A stretch of DNA of 64,000 nt. It comes from an uncultured Draconibacterium sp. GTDB taxonomy: Bacteria; Bacteroidota; Bacteroidia; Bacteroidales; Prolixibacteraceae. The stretch spans positions 529,001-593,000 of the forward strand of contig NZ_OY781464.1 in NCBI RefSeq assembly GCF_963676735.1, given 5' to 3'. The position numbers and the translations under genes are program-made. Below, piece after piece: positions 35,807 through 46,132 of the stretch (its first letter is position 1; every line of letters begins with the position of its first letter). Below the pieces are notes generated by a model, which saw nothing but the letters and a program-made list of their open reading frames with translations, searched no databases and was not told the DNA's origin.

Positions 35807-38584
35807 ATGATTAAGATTCTAAATAAAACACTTTTAATAGTATGTTCCTTGTGTGTGATAATAAATACGGGGTGCAAGAAAGAGAACATAGAAGAGATAG
35901 AGGCACATGTGGAGTTTATTTCCAATTTAAATGACAGTCCAACTTTTTCATGGAAGCCTTTTAGTGGCAAAAAAGAAGTTGCTAGCCAAATACTTGTTTC
36001 TGATAACATTGAAAATATCAAAAAGAACGTTGGCAATTTATGGGATACAGGAAAAAATGACTTAAATCCAGTTCAAACCAAATACGAGGGTGCACAACTA
36101 CAAGGAGGTAAACGATATTTTGCAAAAATAAGTTTATGGGATACCGAAGGCTTGATTGCAAGTAAAACGCTCAAGTTTTTTGCTCCTCTAAAATATCCTG
36201 AAAACTGGCAAGCAAAATGGCTAACATATAGTTACAATAAGCATGAACCACTACCTGTTTTCTCAAAGGTTTTTTCTTGCAAATCTTCAGATGAAATTGA
36301 TTTCGCCAGACTTTATGTTTGTGCTCCTGGTTTTTACGAAGCATACCTAAATGGACAGAAAGTAGGGGAAAACGTACTCGATCCCGGTCAAACCAACTAT
36401 GATGATTTCGCCTATTATTCGGTTTATGATCTTGATCCAACTGAGTTGAAAAGCCAAAACAGCCTTGGAATTATGCTAGGCAATGGTTGGTTCAATCAAA
36501 ATCAGGTTTGGGGAAATGGTTTACCTTATGGTCAGCCGGTTTTTATTTGTCAGCTCCAAATTCAGTATAAAAATGGCGAACAAGAACTTATTTGCAGCGA
36601 TACAAATTGGAAATGGAAAAGCGGACCAATAACTTACTCCAATATTTATGGTGGAGAAACTTACAATGCTAACCTTGAAGTGGACTTTTCAGTTGCTGAA
36701 ATGGAAAAACAAGATGGTTGGAAAAAAGCAAGCATCGCGAGTTATCATCCAACGAAATTATTTGAACAATTTGCCGAACCCATTAAAAAAATGGGCCATG
36801 TTGATGTAAAAAAAATATTTGACCTTGGTGAAAACAAATACATCTTTGATTTTGGACAAAACTTTACAGGCTGGGCGCAACTTCAAATCCAAGGCGATAA
36901 GGGGCAGGAAATTACCATGCGATTTGTTGAGGAGATAGATTCAACTGGCAATATCGACCCAACTTCAACCGGTGTAAATGCAACCAAAGTTATTCAAACC
37001 AGCAAATACATTTGTAAAGGAGAGGGCACTGAAATTTGGGAACCTCGATTTACGTATCATGGTTTTAGATATGCCGAAGTAACAGGTTTAAACGAAAAAC
37101 CATCACCTGATTTATTAAAGGGAGTTGTTGTGTATTCAGCGGTTCCTCAAATTGGTAATTTTACCTGTTCCGAAGAAAACATAAACAAACTGCATGAATT
37201 GGCATTATGGACCCTCAAAGGAAATATCCAGGGCATCCCGACCGATTGTCCACATCGCGAACGCTGCGGATGGACAGGAGACGCACATGCTCTCGCAAAA
37301 AGTCTTCTATACAACTTCGATGCCCAAAGGTTTCTTACCAAGTATATGTTAGACATGCGTTCATCGGCACGAAACGAAGTGAGAGAGTTGTATTTTGGGG
37401 AGAATTTTAATGACAGAAGCTATATCATTAAGCCCAACGGTATTCCAACCATGATTGTGCCGGGAAAACGCACAAGTGGCACAGCATCGCCCGATTGGGG
37501 TACAGCCATGGCTCAACTTCCATGGTACATATACTTACAATATGGAGATGAACAGATTATTAAGGAATTCTACAACGACATTAAAGTTTGGGTTGAATAC
37601 ATCCATGCAAAAAACAAAGACGGAATTATTACCCATGGACTTGGAGATTGGTGTCCACCAGGAGGGAATAAATATATTGATTGCCCGGTACCTATTAGCT
37701 CTTCAGCCTTCCATATTTTGGACGTATACATTTTGAAAAGCATTGCTCAAATATTGGGAAATGATAAGGATTTCCAACACTACAGCAAAATGCATAAAGA
37801 GCTTAAAACGAGCTTTAACAAACACTTTTACGATTCTGAAAATCACTCTTATGGAACTCAAACAGCTAATGCCTTAGCTTTGGATATTGACATTGTACCA
37901 GAAAGTAAAAAACATCAAGTTGCAGCTGCAATTGTTGATAACATTCATAATGAGTACGATGGCTTTATCAACACTGGAATATTTGGCCTTGGACGTATTT
38001 TTAAAGTGCTGTGCGAAAATGGTTTTGAAGATGAAGCTTACCGCCTTTTAAGTAAAAAAGATAACAGAAGCTTTGCCACCATGTGGAACAAATTTGGTGC
38101 AACTACCCTTTGGGAAGCTTTACCAACCGATGTCAACTTTGATCATAAGATACTACAAGGCCGCTCACACAGTCACCCAATGCAATCGGGATTCGATTCA
38201 TGGTTTTACTCAGGAATTGCCGGAATTAATATTTCGAAAGAGCAACCCGGTTTCAAAAAAATCATTTTCAAACCTTACCTCACCAATCATCTTTCACATG
38301 CCTCTGCTTCGTATGAGTCGAAATACGGCACCATTGCAAGTAGTTGGAAAAAAGAAGGGGAAAGCTTCCACTGGGAAATTGAAATTCCTTCTGGTGTTGA
38401 AGCGCAGGTATATCTGCCTTATAAAAATGAGAAAGCAAAGATTTCAATGAATGGAGAAATCGTTTCGGATGACAAATTTACTTGTACAGACAAGGTCGCT
38501 CGATTCAAGGTGTTGAATGACTTATCTTCTGGAAAATACGAGTTTGTGGTAGTAAATTATGTAAACATAAAGGAATCACTATGA
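35807..38584 (+). CDS. GH78 alpha-L-rhamnosidase, full length, lipoprotein
   Basis: 925 residues with lipoprotein signal IINTGC near 22. GH78 layout: N-terminal fibronectin-like domain (about 30-130), Bac_rhamnosid_N beta domain (FARLYVCAPGFYEAYLNGQKVGENVLDPGQTNYDDFAYY, about 165-210; GNGWFNQNQVWG), a further beta domain (DFGQNFTGWAQLQIQGDKG), the (alpha/alpha)6 catalytic barrel with IPTDCPHRERCGWTGDAH at about 477-494 and the WGTAMAQLPWYIYLQYGD stretch, and the C-terminal domain after HSHPMQSGFDSWFYSGIAGI. It cleaves terminal alpha-L-rhamnose with inversion. It overlaps the next gene by 4 bases (ATGA), so the two are translationally coupled. Confidence 0.93.
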   Translation: MIKILNKTLLIVCSLCVIINTGCKKENIEEIEAHVEFISNLNDSPTFSWKPFSGKKEVASQILVSDNIENIKKNVGNLWDTGKNDLNPVQTKYEGAQLQGGKRYFAKISLWDTEGLIASKTLKFFAPLKYPENWQAKWLTYSYNKHEPLPVFSKVFSCKSSDEIDFARLYVCAPGFYEAYLNGQKVGENVLDPGQTNYDDFAYYSVYDLDPTELKSQNSLGIMLGNGWFNQNQVWGNGLPYGQPVFICQLQIQYKNGEQELICSDTNWKWKSGPITYSNIYGGETYNANLEVDFSVAEMEKQDGWKKASIASYHPTKLFEQFAEPIKKMGHVDVKKIFDLGENKYIFDFGQNFTGWAQLQIQGDKGQEITMRFVEEIDSTGNIDPTSTGVNATKVIQTSKYICKGEGTEIWEPRFTYHGFRYAEVTGLNEKPSPDLLKGVVVYSAVPQIGNFTCSEENINKLHELALWTLKGNIQGIPTDCPHRERCGWTGDAHALAKSLLYNFDAQRFLTKYMLDMRSSARNEVRELYFGENFNDRSYIIKPNGIPTMIVPGKRTSGTASPDWGTAMAQLPWYIYLQYGDEQIIKEFYNDIKVWVEYIHAKNKDGIITHGLGDWCPPGGNKYIDCPVPISSSAFHILDVYILKSIAQILGNDKDFQHYSKMHKELKTSFNKHFYDSENHSYGTQTANALALDIDIVPESKKHQVAAAIVDNIHNEYDGFINTGIFGLGRIFKVLCENGFEDEAYRLLSKKDNRSFATMWNKFGATTLWEALPTDVNFDHKILQGRSHSHPMQSGFDSWFYSGIAGINISKEQPGFKKIIFKPYLTNHLSHASASYESKYGTIASSWKKEGESFHWEIEIPSGVEAQVYLPYKNEKAKISMNGEIVSDDKFTCTDKVARFKVLNDLSSGKYEFVVVNYVNIKESL

Positions 38585-40740
38585 AGCTTTTTAAAGTATT
38601 GACACTACTTTTTTGGACAGTTCTGTTTTTTGGATGTACATCTCAGTCAGAACAAGAACTTCGCGAGGCTTTTAAAAATCCGTCATTGAAATACCGCTTA
38701 AACCGAAACTTGCATCGTTTTCCATACGAGGCACAAAAACAGGATTCATTAATTGAGGCAACTCTAGCTGATGGTTGGGGAGGATTTGCATTAAATACAC
38801 CTTATGATCAATATCTTACAGAAAAAGGACTGGCTGCCACAAAAAGATTTTGTGATAAAGCCAAGGCAAAAGGAATGGATTTGTGGTTGTATGATGAATG
38901 TGGTTATCCTTCTGGTAATGCCGGCGATTTAGTAATAAAAGAAAATCCCGATTGGGAAGCCATGGCGATTTATATGAAAGACACATTGGTCAGAGGAGGT
39001 AAAGTAAATTTTTTGATGCCTTGGGGTGAACCTGTTACCATCAAAGCTTTCCCGGAAAAAAATGGGGAAACCGATTTTAAGCGATCAATTGACCTGATTG
39101 ACTTATATAATGGGGCAAATTTGAAATGGAATGCCCCAACAGGTCAATGGAGAATCTTCGCAGCAACAAAGTATAGGCTTTACGAAGGTTACCAAGCTGC
39201 CGAAAAAGGACGGAACAAATTGGGGGCACATTACCCATCATTGATGATTCCGGAACCAACAGATGCCTTTATTCGAATTACACATGAAACATATTCTAAC
39301 CTTTTGGGCGAGGATTTAAGCGAATACTTTACCTCAACTTTTACTGACGAGCCATCATTAATGGCATTACAGTTTCATAAATACAAAGACCGACATGCAA
39401 TTATTCCATGGAAAGAACTACTCTCGGATGAAATTAAGAAGCGTTACGGATACAGGCCTGAAGATAAGCTGATAGAACTGTTTTACAATGAAGGTGCTGA
39501 TGGCCAAAAAATTCGTTATCACTATTTTCATACGGTTGCCGATTTGACCTCCAAAAACTTTTATAGAAAGATTAAAGATTGGTGTGAGGAACATAATTTC
39601 TTGTCGGGCGGACATTTGTTGTTGGAAGAATCGATGATAGCACATGTTCCACTTTATGGTGATATTATGAAATGTTTTCGTGAAATGCATTCTCCGGGTA
39701 TAGATATTTTAAGCTGTTTGCCTGAAAACATGCCTGTTCACACCCCAAAGTTAGCATCCAGTGCCATGGAACTAATTGGCGGAACACACGTAATGAGTGA
39801 ACCTTGCCCGGTTGCCGATAGACCTCACTTTAATGGATTGGATCCTGAAACACCCGAAGTACGTGGACATTTGAATATTTTATTGCAGGGTGGCATAACC
39901 GATTTTAACTGTTACCTAAAAATGAATAACTCAACAGAAAAAGAGCGTGTTGAAATGAATAACTATGTTGGACGAATTCAAATGTTGTTGCGAAATGGAT
40001 ATGTGGCTTCAGAAATTGGAGTGCTTTATCCAATTGAGTCAATGTGGACTGAGTTTATGCCACGCTATCACAAGGTATTCAGTTGGTATGATGTGCATGG
40101 TGCAAGAGAAAAAGTAAACACAATTGATAAAACTTTCCAGGGGATATCGAGATTTATGTTTGAAAACTGTTGGGAATATACTCACCTTGATGCTAAAGCG
40201 ATAACCGACAGCAAAGTTGAGGATGGTACATTAAAACACAAGTCTCTACAATTCAAAGTTCTGGTGCTTCCATATGTGAGTACACTTTCAAGAGCGGCCT
40301 GGGAAAAACTCGAGGAATTTGCGGTTCACGGAGGTAAAATTATTGCATTTGGAGATAAACCATTAAATTCAGAAGATAGTTTCCCTGACAAACACGTTCA
40401 GCAAACTTTCACGAAACTTTTTAAAGAAAACAACAATGTAGTTTTTTTAGAAGAATGGACAAGCAAGGAATTAAAAGGATTGCTTGATAAATGGCTTATC
40501 AAGCCAATTAATGTCGATGGGGAAAATCTGGCTTTACGATTAGCTCACCGGAAAATAGATGGGAAAGACGTGATCTTTATTATTAATGATTCGGATAAGG
40601 AAATTGTTTCCAACATTTCTTTTAATACAAAAGGAGAGTTTGAGCAATGGGATCCGGTAAACGGGGAGGTTGAGGAATTTGGTAAGGGCGGTAAGCTCTG
40701 TTTAGAGCCCTATCATGGAAAAGTCTACAGAACAAAATAA
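38581..40740 (+). CDS. Putative glycoside hydrolase, GH106-like superfamily, lipoprotein
   Basis: 719 residues with lipoprotein signal LFFGC near 19. The barrel region contains GWGGFALNTPYDQYLTE, AKAKGMDLWLYDECGYPSGNAGD near 100 (a motif of GH106-related and GH42-like barrels), TSTFTDEPSLMAL near 258 and GGHLLLEESMIAHVPLYGDI near 345. From about 480 a flavodoxin-like GATase/A5-type module (LPYVSTLSRAAWEKLEEFAVHGGKIIAFG) follows, then a small beta domain. It is shorter than GH106 enzymes and lacks their C-terminal sugar-binding domain, so the exact family is uncertain. Coupling by ATGA overlap to the GH78 gene suggests that both work on the same rhamnosyl oligosaccharide. Confidence 0.65.
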   Translation: MKLFKVLTLLFWTVLFFGCTSQSEQELREAFKNPSLKYRLNRNLHRFPYEAQKQDSLIEATLADGWGGFALNTPYDQYLTEKGLAATKRFCDKAKAKGMDLWLYDECGYPSGNAGDLVIKENPDWEAMAIYMKDTLVRGGKVNFLMPWGEPVTIKAFPEKNGETDFKRSIDLIDLYNGANLKWNAPTGQWRIFAATKYRLYEGYQAAEKGRNKLGAHYPSLMIPEPTDAFIRITHETYSNLLGEDLSEYFTSTFTDEPSLMALQFHKYKDRHAIIPWKELLSDEIKKRYGYRPEDKLIELFYNEGADGQKIRYHYFHTVADLTSKNFYRKIKDWCEEHNFLSGGHLLLEESMIAHVPLYGDIMKCFREMHSPGIDILSCLPENMPVHTPKLASSAMELIGGTHVMSEPCPVADRPHFNGLDPETPEVRGHLNILLQGGITDFNCYLKMNNSTEKERVEMNNYVGRIQMLLRNGYVASEIGVLYPIESMWTEFMPRYHKVFSWYDVHGAREKVNTIDKTFQGISRFMFENCWEYTHLDAKAITDSKVEDGTLKHKSLQFKVLVLPYVSTLSRAAWEKLEEFAVHGGKIIAFGDKPLNSEDSFPDKHVQQTFTKLFKENNNVVFLEEWTSKELKGLLDKWLIKPINVDGENLALRLAHRKIDGKDVIFIINDSDKEIVSNISFNTKGEFEQWDPVNGEVEEFGKGGKLCLEPYHGKVYRTK

Positions 40741-40793
40741 TTGATTTAAGAGGACTTCTATTTAAATAAGGAACAATAAAATATAATATTGAT

Positions 40794-42056
40794 ATGAAAA
40801 AAATAATATTTGCCTTACTAATATCTATCCCTGTATCCTATTGCTATGCCCAGCAATTACGCACCGAGATTAAAAAAAATGAGGAACTTCTCGAATTGCG
40901 TCAAAAACTAGACTATGCCAATGCCCTAATGAAAAAGGGTGTTTTTAGAGACGATGATACTCAACGTGATTATTTTACTGGGTATGCCTATAAAACGCTG
41001 TACGATTGGGATCAATATTTTGAATCGATTGTGCAAATTTATATGGATTGGCCTGCAGATTATATCAAAAACGGTGTCACCATTTTCTTAGATCACCAGC
41101 AGGAATCGGGTATGATTCCCCGATCAGTGCCCAGTAATAAATTTCACGATGCCGAACATGTAAAACCTTTTCTATCACAAATCATCTTATTGGTTTTCGA
41201 CAATTATGATGATAACAAATGGATGACTAAAGACTACTTCCAAAAATTGAAATTATACCTCGATTTTTGGCTGTACGATATGGATGGTGACAATAATGGA
41301 CTCAGTGAATGGATGAGTGCTCCCCATACGGGTTTGGATAATCAACATGAACGCGCTGGATGGTGGCTTGATAGGGTAAGCGAAGGTGTTGACCTGAACA
41401 GCTACCTTGTGACGGAGACCAGAGCCTTTGCTCGGATAGCTGAAGTTATGGGTGAAAAGCAAATCGCAAAAGAGTATTTTGCAATTGCGGAGAATAGAGC
41501 CGAAGCCATAAGAACCATGTTGTGGGATGAAAAAGACGGCTTTTTCTATGATCGTATATATGAGGATAGAGAAAAAATTGGAACATGGAGAGGGGTAAAT
41601 GAACTTGTAAAAGTAAAAAGTGTTGCCGGTTTTATGCCACTATGGGCTCAAATAGCAACAGAGGAACAAGCCAAAGCTCTTGTATACAATAACCTGATGA
41701 ATCCGGAAGAGTTTTGGACGCCTTATCCAGTACCTGCTTTGGCAAAATCAGAACCAGGATATTCAGAAAAACATATTCTTAGTGATTTAGGGTGTAGTTG
41801 GCGTGCTAATACTTGGATACCAACAAACTACATGGTTTACCATGGATTAAAAAACTATGGATATAGTGAGTTGGCAACACTTGTTGCAGTGCGTACACAG
41901 CAACTCATAAACAAGGCTGGAGACCGAGAATATTATACATCAGAATCTGGAGAAGGCAGAGGGCTTAATCCTTTCTGGGGTTGGAGTTTGCTTGGCCACT
42001 TCTTCATGTTCGAAGAAACTGTTGAATTTGATGTTACAAACTTTATAAAAGACTAA
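40794..42056 (+). CDS. GH63/MGH1-like (alpha/alpha)6 glycoside hydrolase, secreted
   Basis: 420 residues with signal peptide ending YCYAQ near 20. Motifs of the GH63/mannosylglycerate-hydrolase-like group: TLYDWDQYFESIVQI near 60, QQESGMIPRSVP near 100, GLSEWMSAPHTGLDNQHERA near 165 (the region carrying the catalytic Asp in relatives), AGFMPLWAQIA near 275, FWTPYPVPALAKSEPGY near 305 and SWRANTWIPTNYMVYHGLKNYGY near 330. These are inverting alpha-glycosidases on glucosyl, mannosyl or glyceryl-linked sugars. It sits between the GH106-like gene and the oxidoreductase, 53 and 5 bases away respectively. Substrate within this PUL unknown. Confidence 0.75.
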   Translation: MKKIIFALLISIPVSYCYAQQLRTEIKKNEELLELRQKLDYANALMKKGVFRDDDTQRDYFTGYAYKTLYDWDQYFESIVQIYMDWPADYIKNGVTIFLDHQQESGMIPRSVPSNKFHDAEHVKPFLSQIILLVFDNYDDNKWMTKDYFQKLKLYLDFWLYDMDGDNNGLSEWMSAPHTGLDNQHERAGWWLDRVSEGVDLNSYLVTETRAFARIAEVMGEKQIAKEYFAIAENRAEAIRTMLWDEKDGFFYDRIYEDREKIGTWRGVNELVKVKSVAGFMPLWAQIATEEQAKALVYNNLMNPEEFWTPYPVPALAKSEPGYSEKHILSDLGCSWRANTWIPTNYMVYHGLKNYGYSELATLVAVRTQQLINKAGDREYYTSESGEGRGLNPFWGWSLLGHFFMFEETVEFDVTNFIKD

Positions 42057-42061
42057 AAAGT

Positions 42062-43405
42062 ATGAAAAGCATAGATAGACGAAAATTTATTAAAAGTAGC
42101 GCTTTAGCCACAGGTGGGGTAATTATCTTACCTACTATTATTTCTTCATGCAAAGGTAAACCTGCTCCGTCAGACAAAATAAATGTAGCCTTTATTGGTG
42201 CAGGAGGAAAAGGCATTCACGCTATAAATGTTCTAAAAGAAAACCCTCTAATGAATATTGTGGCTTTTGCTGATGTAGATTTTCGCAAAGCAGCCCAGGC
42301 ATTTGAACAGTTTCCCGATGTGAATCGATACTATGATTTCCGAAAGATGCTTCGAAAAATGGGGAAGGAAATTGATGCGGTTATCATATCAACCCCAGAT
42401 CATACACATCATTACATTGCCAAGTATTGCATGCTAAAAGGTAAACATGTGTATTTAGAGAAACCACTGGCACACAATATTCATGAAGTAAGAGATTTAA
42501 TGGCTCTGGAGAAAGAAACCGGGCTAGTTTGTCAAATGGGAAATCAGGGGCATTCATCTATTGGTTTTAAAAAGCTTGACGAGTGGATAAATAAGGGATT
42601 TTTAGGAGACGTAAATGAAGTTTATGCTTGGACTAAAGCTGATTGGAATGATGCGGGAGCGCAGCGTCCTGAAAAACAACCAATACCTAAAGGAGTAGAC
42701 TGGGATTTATGGTTAGGACCAGCAGCAGAGGTCGATTACAATAAGGCTTATATGCCGGGAAGATGGAGAGGTTGGAATGAATTCGGATCAGGTGCATTGG
42801 GTGATTTTGCCTGCCATAATATGGATGCTCCTTATTCTGCTTTAGGTTTGCAATGTCCGGATAAAGTTGAGGTAGAAAGTACAGGGCCAAGTTTGCTTTC
42901 ATTCCCTAAAAGTGCAAAACTAACTTTCCATTTTCCTGAAAGTAAATTTGGAAACAAAGTGAAATTCTCTTGGTATCAGGGACCAACATTCTTACCACCA
43001 AAACCTGTAGGGTTTGAGCCGGGTACACCATTTGGTAATAACATGGGCGGAACTGTAATAATTGGTTCTGAAGCTACGGTTATCAGCCATTCACACTCAA
43101 CAAACCCAAGCTTTATCCCTAATTCTAAACATGAAGAATTAAAGTCTCAATTTGACACCTACGAGAACCCAGGGGTATGGAATGATCATTACGACAATTG
43201 GCTTTTGGCCATTAAAGGTGAAGCTAAAATTAGCTCATCCTTTTTCGATGGAGGTCGTTTAACAGAAACCATGCTTTGGGGAAATATTGCTCTTAAAACA
43301 AATACTGATTTGAATATCAATCCTAATACAAAGGAAATCATCAATAACGCTGAAGCAACTGAATTAATGGGATATCCTAAACCAAGAAAAGGATGGGAAA
43401 TATAG
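42062..43405 (+). CDS. Gfo/Idh/MocA-family oxidoreductase with Tat signal
   Basis: 447 residues. The N-terminus DRRKFIKSSALATGG is a twin-arginine (Tat) signal, followed by a lipobox-like ISSC near 30, so the folded, cofactor-loaded enzyme is exported. A Rossmann domain follows (INVAFIGAGGKGIHAINVL, about 39-60) with the family's EKPLAHN motif near 137-143 (catalytic Lys in EKP), then the alpha/beta C-terminal domain (WLGPAAEVDYNKAYMPGRWRGWNEFGSGALGDFACHNMD). Family members oxidise or reduce sugar hydroxyls with tightly bound NAD(H). With the two 3-keto-disaccharide-hydrolase-type genes at 45059 and 46133 it could oxidise a sugar C3 for cleavage. GH109-type activity is an alternative. Confidence 0.85.
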   Translation: MKSIDRRKFIKSSALATGGVIILPTIISSCKGKPAPSDKINVAFIGAGGKGIHAINVLKENPLMNIVAFADVDFRKAAQAFEQFPDVNRYYDFRKMLRKMGKEIDAVIISTPDHTHHYIAKYCMLKGKHVYLEKPLAHNIHEVRDLMALEKETGLVCQMGNQGHSSIGFKKLDEWINKGFLGDVNEVYAWTKADWNDAGAQRPEKQPIPKGVDWDLWLGPAAEVDYNKAYMPGRWRGWNEFGSGALGDFACHNMDAPYSALGLQCPDKVEVESTGPSLLSFPKSAKLTFHFPESKFGNKVKFSWYQGPTFLPPKPVGFEPGTPFGNNMGGTVIIGSEATVISHSHSTNPSFIPNSKHEELKSQFDTYENPGVWNDHYDNWLLAIKGEAKISSSFFDGGRLTETMLWGNIALKTNTDLNINPNTKEIINNAEATELMGYPKPRKGWEI

Positions 43406-43424
43406 AAAGCATTCAAGTCAACAA

Positions 43425-45023
43425 ATGATGAATAAAAGTATTTTTCTTGCGCTTGTTGCGATAATTTTTATTGCTTCAAGTCAACTAAATGCACAAAACC
43501 AGAAGCCCAATATTCTTTTCTTTTATGCCGATGACTGGGGTAGGATTGCCAGCGTATATAAAGATAGCTGTTTGGGTAGAATTTGTGATGTGGTAAAAAC
43601 ACCCACATTTGATAAAGTAGCAGAAAAAGGACTTTTGTTTACCAATGCATATTTCCCTGTACCTCAGTGTACTCCATGCCGTGCATCCATCGCTACTGGG
43701 TCTTATTTTTGGCGAACAGGAAAGACGGCCTTTTTAAATCAGCAGGATGGATTTGAAGGTTATGATGCTGGAAATGAGTTTTCTGGTTTTGGGAAGATAC
43801 TTGAAGATCAGGGATACTTTATAGGCACATCCGGTAAAACATTGGAAAAAAGATGGACAAATGCAGAGCTAGTTCCCGGAGAGAAAGGAGGATATCGATT
43901 TTCTCTCACAATCTATAATGAAAAATCGAAGGATGAACGCATAACAAAAAGGAATCAGCTTACGGATGGCTATCGAGAAACGATTCAGAATTTACTAAAA
44001 CAATCGAACGACCAACCATTCTTTTTTGTGTATGGTGCAATTAATACTCACCGTCCCTGGATTCGGGGATCGGGAAAGGAATTGTGGGGTATTGACCCTG
44101 ATGATTTACAAGGTAAACTTCCAGAATATTTGGCTGATGTCCCTGATGTCCGCCAGGATATAGCGGACTATCTTGGTGAAATTCACGCACTGGATTTAAT
44201 GCTCCAAATTTTTATGGAAGAATTGGAAAAAGCTGGAGAACTGGAAAATACAATAATAATTGCCACAGGTGACAATGGTCCTCCTGGATTTACCCGCGGC
44301 AAAACCAATTTATACGATTTTGGAACTGCAGCACCGCTTATGATTTGCGGACCAGGAATAAACAAACCTGGTAGAATTATTTCTGATTTTATAAATCTGA
44401 TGGATTTAACTCCAACGTTTATTCATATTGCTGGGGGAAAAGTCCCTAAAGAAATGGATGGTAAAAGTATTTATCCATTGTTGTGCTCAGAAAAAGAAGG
44501 ACGGATTGACCCTGAAAGGAACTATGTTGTATTCGGACGTGAACGGCATGTTCACAACTCCCGTCCGGGAAACCTTTCCTATCCTTCACGTGCCATTCGC
44601 ACGGATAGTTTTACCTATATCATAAACCCGCATAGCGAACGCTGGGTGCAAGGTAACCCTTACGAAGCTAATGAAATAGCTGCTCCTCATGAACTATATG
44701 ATTTGGGGATCAATGGTCTGAAAGTTTTCCGTGATTTGGATGCTAGTCCAACAAAGGCATGGGTAATGTCAATGCGTGACAATGCAGAGAATAAAAAATA
44801 TTGGAATTGGACTTTTGGTAACCGACCCAAAGAAGAACTTTATAAAAATTCGGATATCTATCAAATACACAATCTAGCAGATGAGCCCACATACAAAAAT
44901 GTGAAACAGGAGCTGTCAAGAAAATTAAAATCCATCAGAAAGAAAACAAATGACCCACGTTTAGAAGATCTTTTTGACAATGCCCCTTGGACAAGTCCTG
45001 AAGGTGAAATAGAGATCAATTAA
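43425..45023 (+). CDS. S1-type sulfatase, Sec-secreted (fifth in the locus)
   Basis: 532 residues, signal peptide ending QLNAQ near 24, no lipobox. Motifs: NILFFYADDWGR (metal Asp36-Asp37), formylglycine site Cys82-Thr-Pro-Cys-Arg86-ASIATG, SGKTLEKRW near 143, ATGDNGPPGFTRGKTNLYDFGTAAPLMICGPG near 285. The second Cys in CTPCR is allowed in the C-x-P-x-R signature. It removes a sulfate ester from the PUL substrate. It sits between the Tat oxidoreductase and the first DUF1080 gene, so desulfation and the putative keto-sugar cleavage may be sequential steps on the same oligosaccharide. Confidence 0.92.
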   Translation: MMNKSIFLALVAIIFIASSQLNAQNQKPNILFFYADDWGRIASVYKDSCLGRICDVVKTPTFDKVAEKGLLFTNAYFPVPQCTPCRASIATGSYFWRTGKTAFLNQQDGFEGYDAGNEFSGFGKILEDQGYFIGTSGKTLEKRWTNAELVPGEKGGYRFSLTIYNEKSKDERITKRNQLTDGYRETIQNLLKQSNDQPFFFVYGAINTHRPWIRGSGKELWGIDPDDLQGKLPEYLADVPDVRQDIADYLGEIHALDLMLQIFMEELEKAGELENTIIIATGDNGPPGFTRGKTNLYDFGTAAPLMICGPGINKPGRIISDFINLMDLTPTFIHIAGGKVPKEMDGKSIYPLLCSEKEGRIDPERNYVVFGRERHVHNSRPGNLSYPSRAIRTDSFTYIINPHSERWVQGNPYEANEIAAPHELYDLGINGLKVFRDLDASPTKAWVMSMRDNAENKKYWNWTFGNRPKEELYKNSDIYQIHNLADEPTYKNVKQELSRKLKSIRKKTNDPRLEDLFDNAPWTSPEGEIEIN

Positions 45024-45058
45024 TAATTCCATCAATGTAGAAACTAAGAATACAAATA

Positions 45059-46075
45059 ATGAAAAAAATAAGTTCAACAGTTGCAATACTGTTTATAATT
45101 GTACAGCTTACTGCACAAATCACCGAATCACACGATTTTGAACAGCCCAATGATTATCCTTTGATAGGAGATTGGACTGGGAAATGGATAAACCCTAAAC
45201 GAGGGCATGAAGCCCATCACCCTGGCATTACCGCACAAGTAAATTTGATAAATGGGAAAAGATACATGGTGCATATTCTACCCGAGCTTTACAACAGGGC
45301 GGCTCACTACTTTGATGTTAATGTTGATGAAGTGAATCAACAATTGAGCTTTGATAACAACGGCTGGTCCTTCGTTTTTTCGGGTGATTCTTGCACCGGT
45401 TATGGAATGCTGCATGGTGATACCACTTACTTTAAAATGGCAAAATCCGATTTGGTTCCGCCAACACTAAATCTATCTGCTCCCGCAAATGCCATTAAGT
45501 TACTGGCAGACGACAGCTTGACTGCCTGGAATCATGGTGATGGGAGAAAGGTGACCTGGAAAATGGAGAACGGTGTATTGGAAACCGTTTCTGCGTTTTG
45601 GAACGCTGGTCAAAACCGCGCAAATGGCCTTGGAGGAGATATTGAAACAAAGCAAAAGTTTGGTGATCTTAAATTTCACATGGAATTTCGATATGCCATT
45701 GAACCCGGCAAAGCCGGACAAGGACGTGGAAACTCCGGTCTGTTTTTTCACGGAGTTGGTGAAGTTCAAATACTTAATAGCTATGCATTACAGGGCTATT
45801 GGAACGAAGCAGGTTCAATTTACAAACGTCATCCGGCAAAAGTGAACGCAGCTGGCCCTCCATTGCTATGGCAAACTTATGATGTAGAATTAAAAATGCC
45901 ACGTTTTAATGCCGATGGTGAAAAGCTATCCGAAGCAATTTTAACTGTGCGCTTAAATGGTAAGATTATTCACAATCAACTTGAAATGGAATCAGATGCA
46001 GCCAAAGTAAGCATTGGCTTACAAGATCATATTAACTGTTTGCAGTACCGCAATATTTGGGTACTTGAAAACTGA
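45059..46075 (+). CDS. 3-keto-disaccharide hydrolase-type protein (DUF1080), secreted, with N-terminal extension
   Basis: 338 residues with signal peptide ending QLTAQ near 20. Residues about 25-125 are a beta-rich extension (GDWTGKWINPKRGHEAHHPGITAQVNLINGKRYMVHILPELYNRA) outside the conserved domain. Residues about 135-338 form the concanavalin-like DUF1080/PF06439 domain: LADDSLTAWNHGDGRKVTWK, GDIETKQKFGDLKFHMEFRY, GNSGLFFHGVGEVQILNSY, and YDVELKMPRF before ILTVRLNGKIIH. Members of PF06439 cleave 3-keto-glycosides made by Gfo/Idh/MocA enzymes. The neighbouring Tat oxidoreductase and a second DUF1080 gene support that role. Substrate unproven. Confidence 0.82.
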   Translation: MKKISSTVAILFIIVQLTAQITESHDFEQPNDYPLIGDWTGKWINPKRGHEAHHPGITAQVNLINGKRYMVHILPELYNRAAHYFDVNVDEVNQQLSFDNNGWSFVFSGDSCTGYGMLHGDTTYFKMAKSDLVPPTLNLSAPANAIKLLADDSLTAWNHGDGRKVTWKMENGVLETVSAFWNAGQNRANGLGGDIETKQKFGDLKFHMEFRYAIEPGKAGQGRGNSGLFFHGVGEVQILNSYALQGYWNEAGSIYKRHPAKVNAAGPPLLWQTYDVELKMPRFNADGEKLSEAILTVRLNGKIIHNQLEMESDAAKVSIGLQDHINCLQYRNIWVLEN

Positions 46076-46132
46076 AGCTGTTTACACTGAAAATTAACTA
46101 TAAACCTTTTACAGTAATAACTGGAGCATAAA

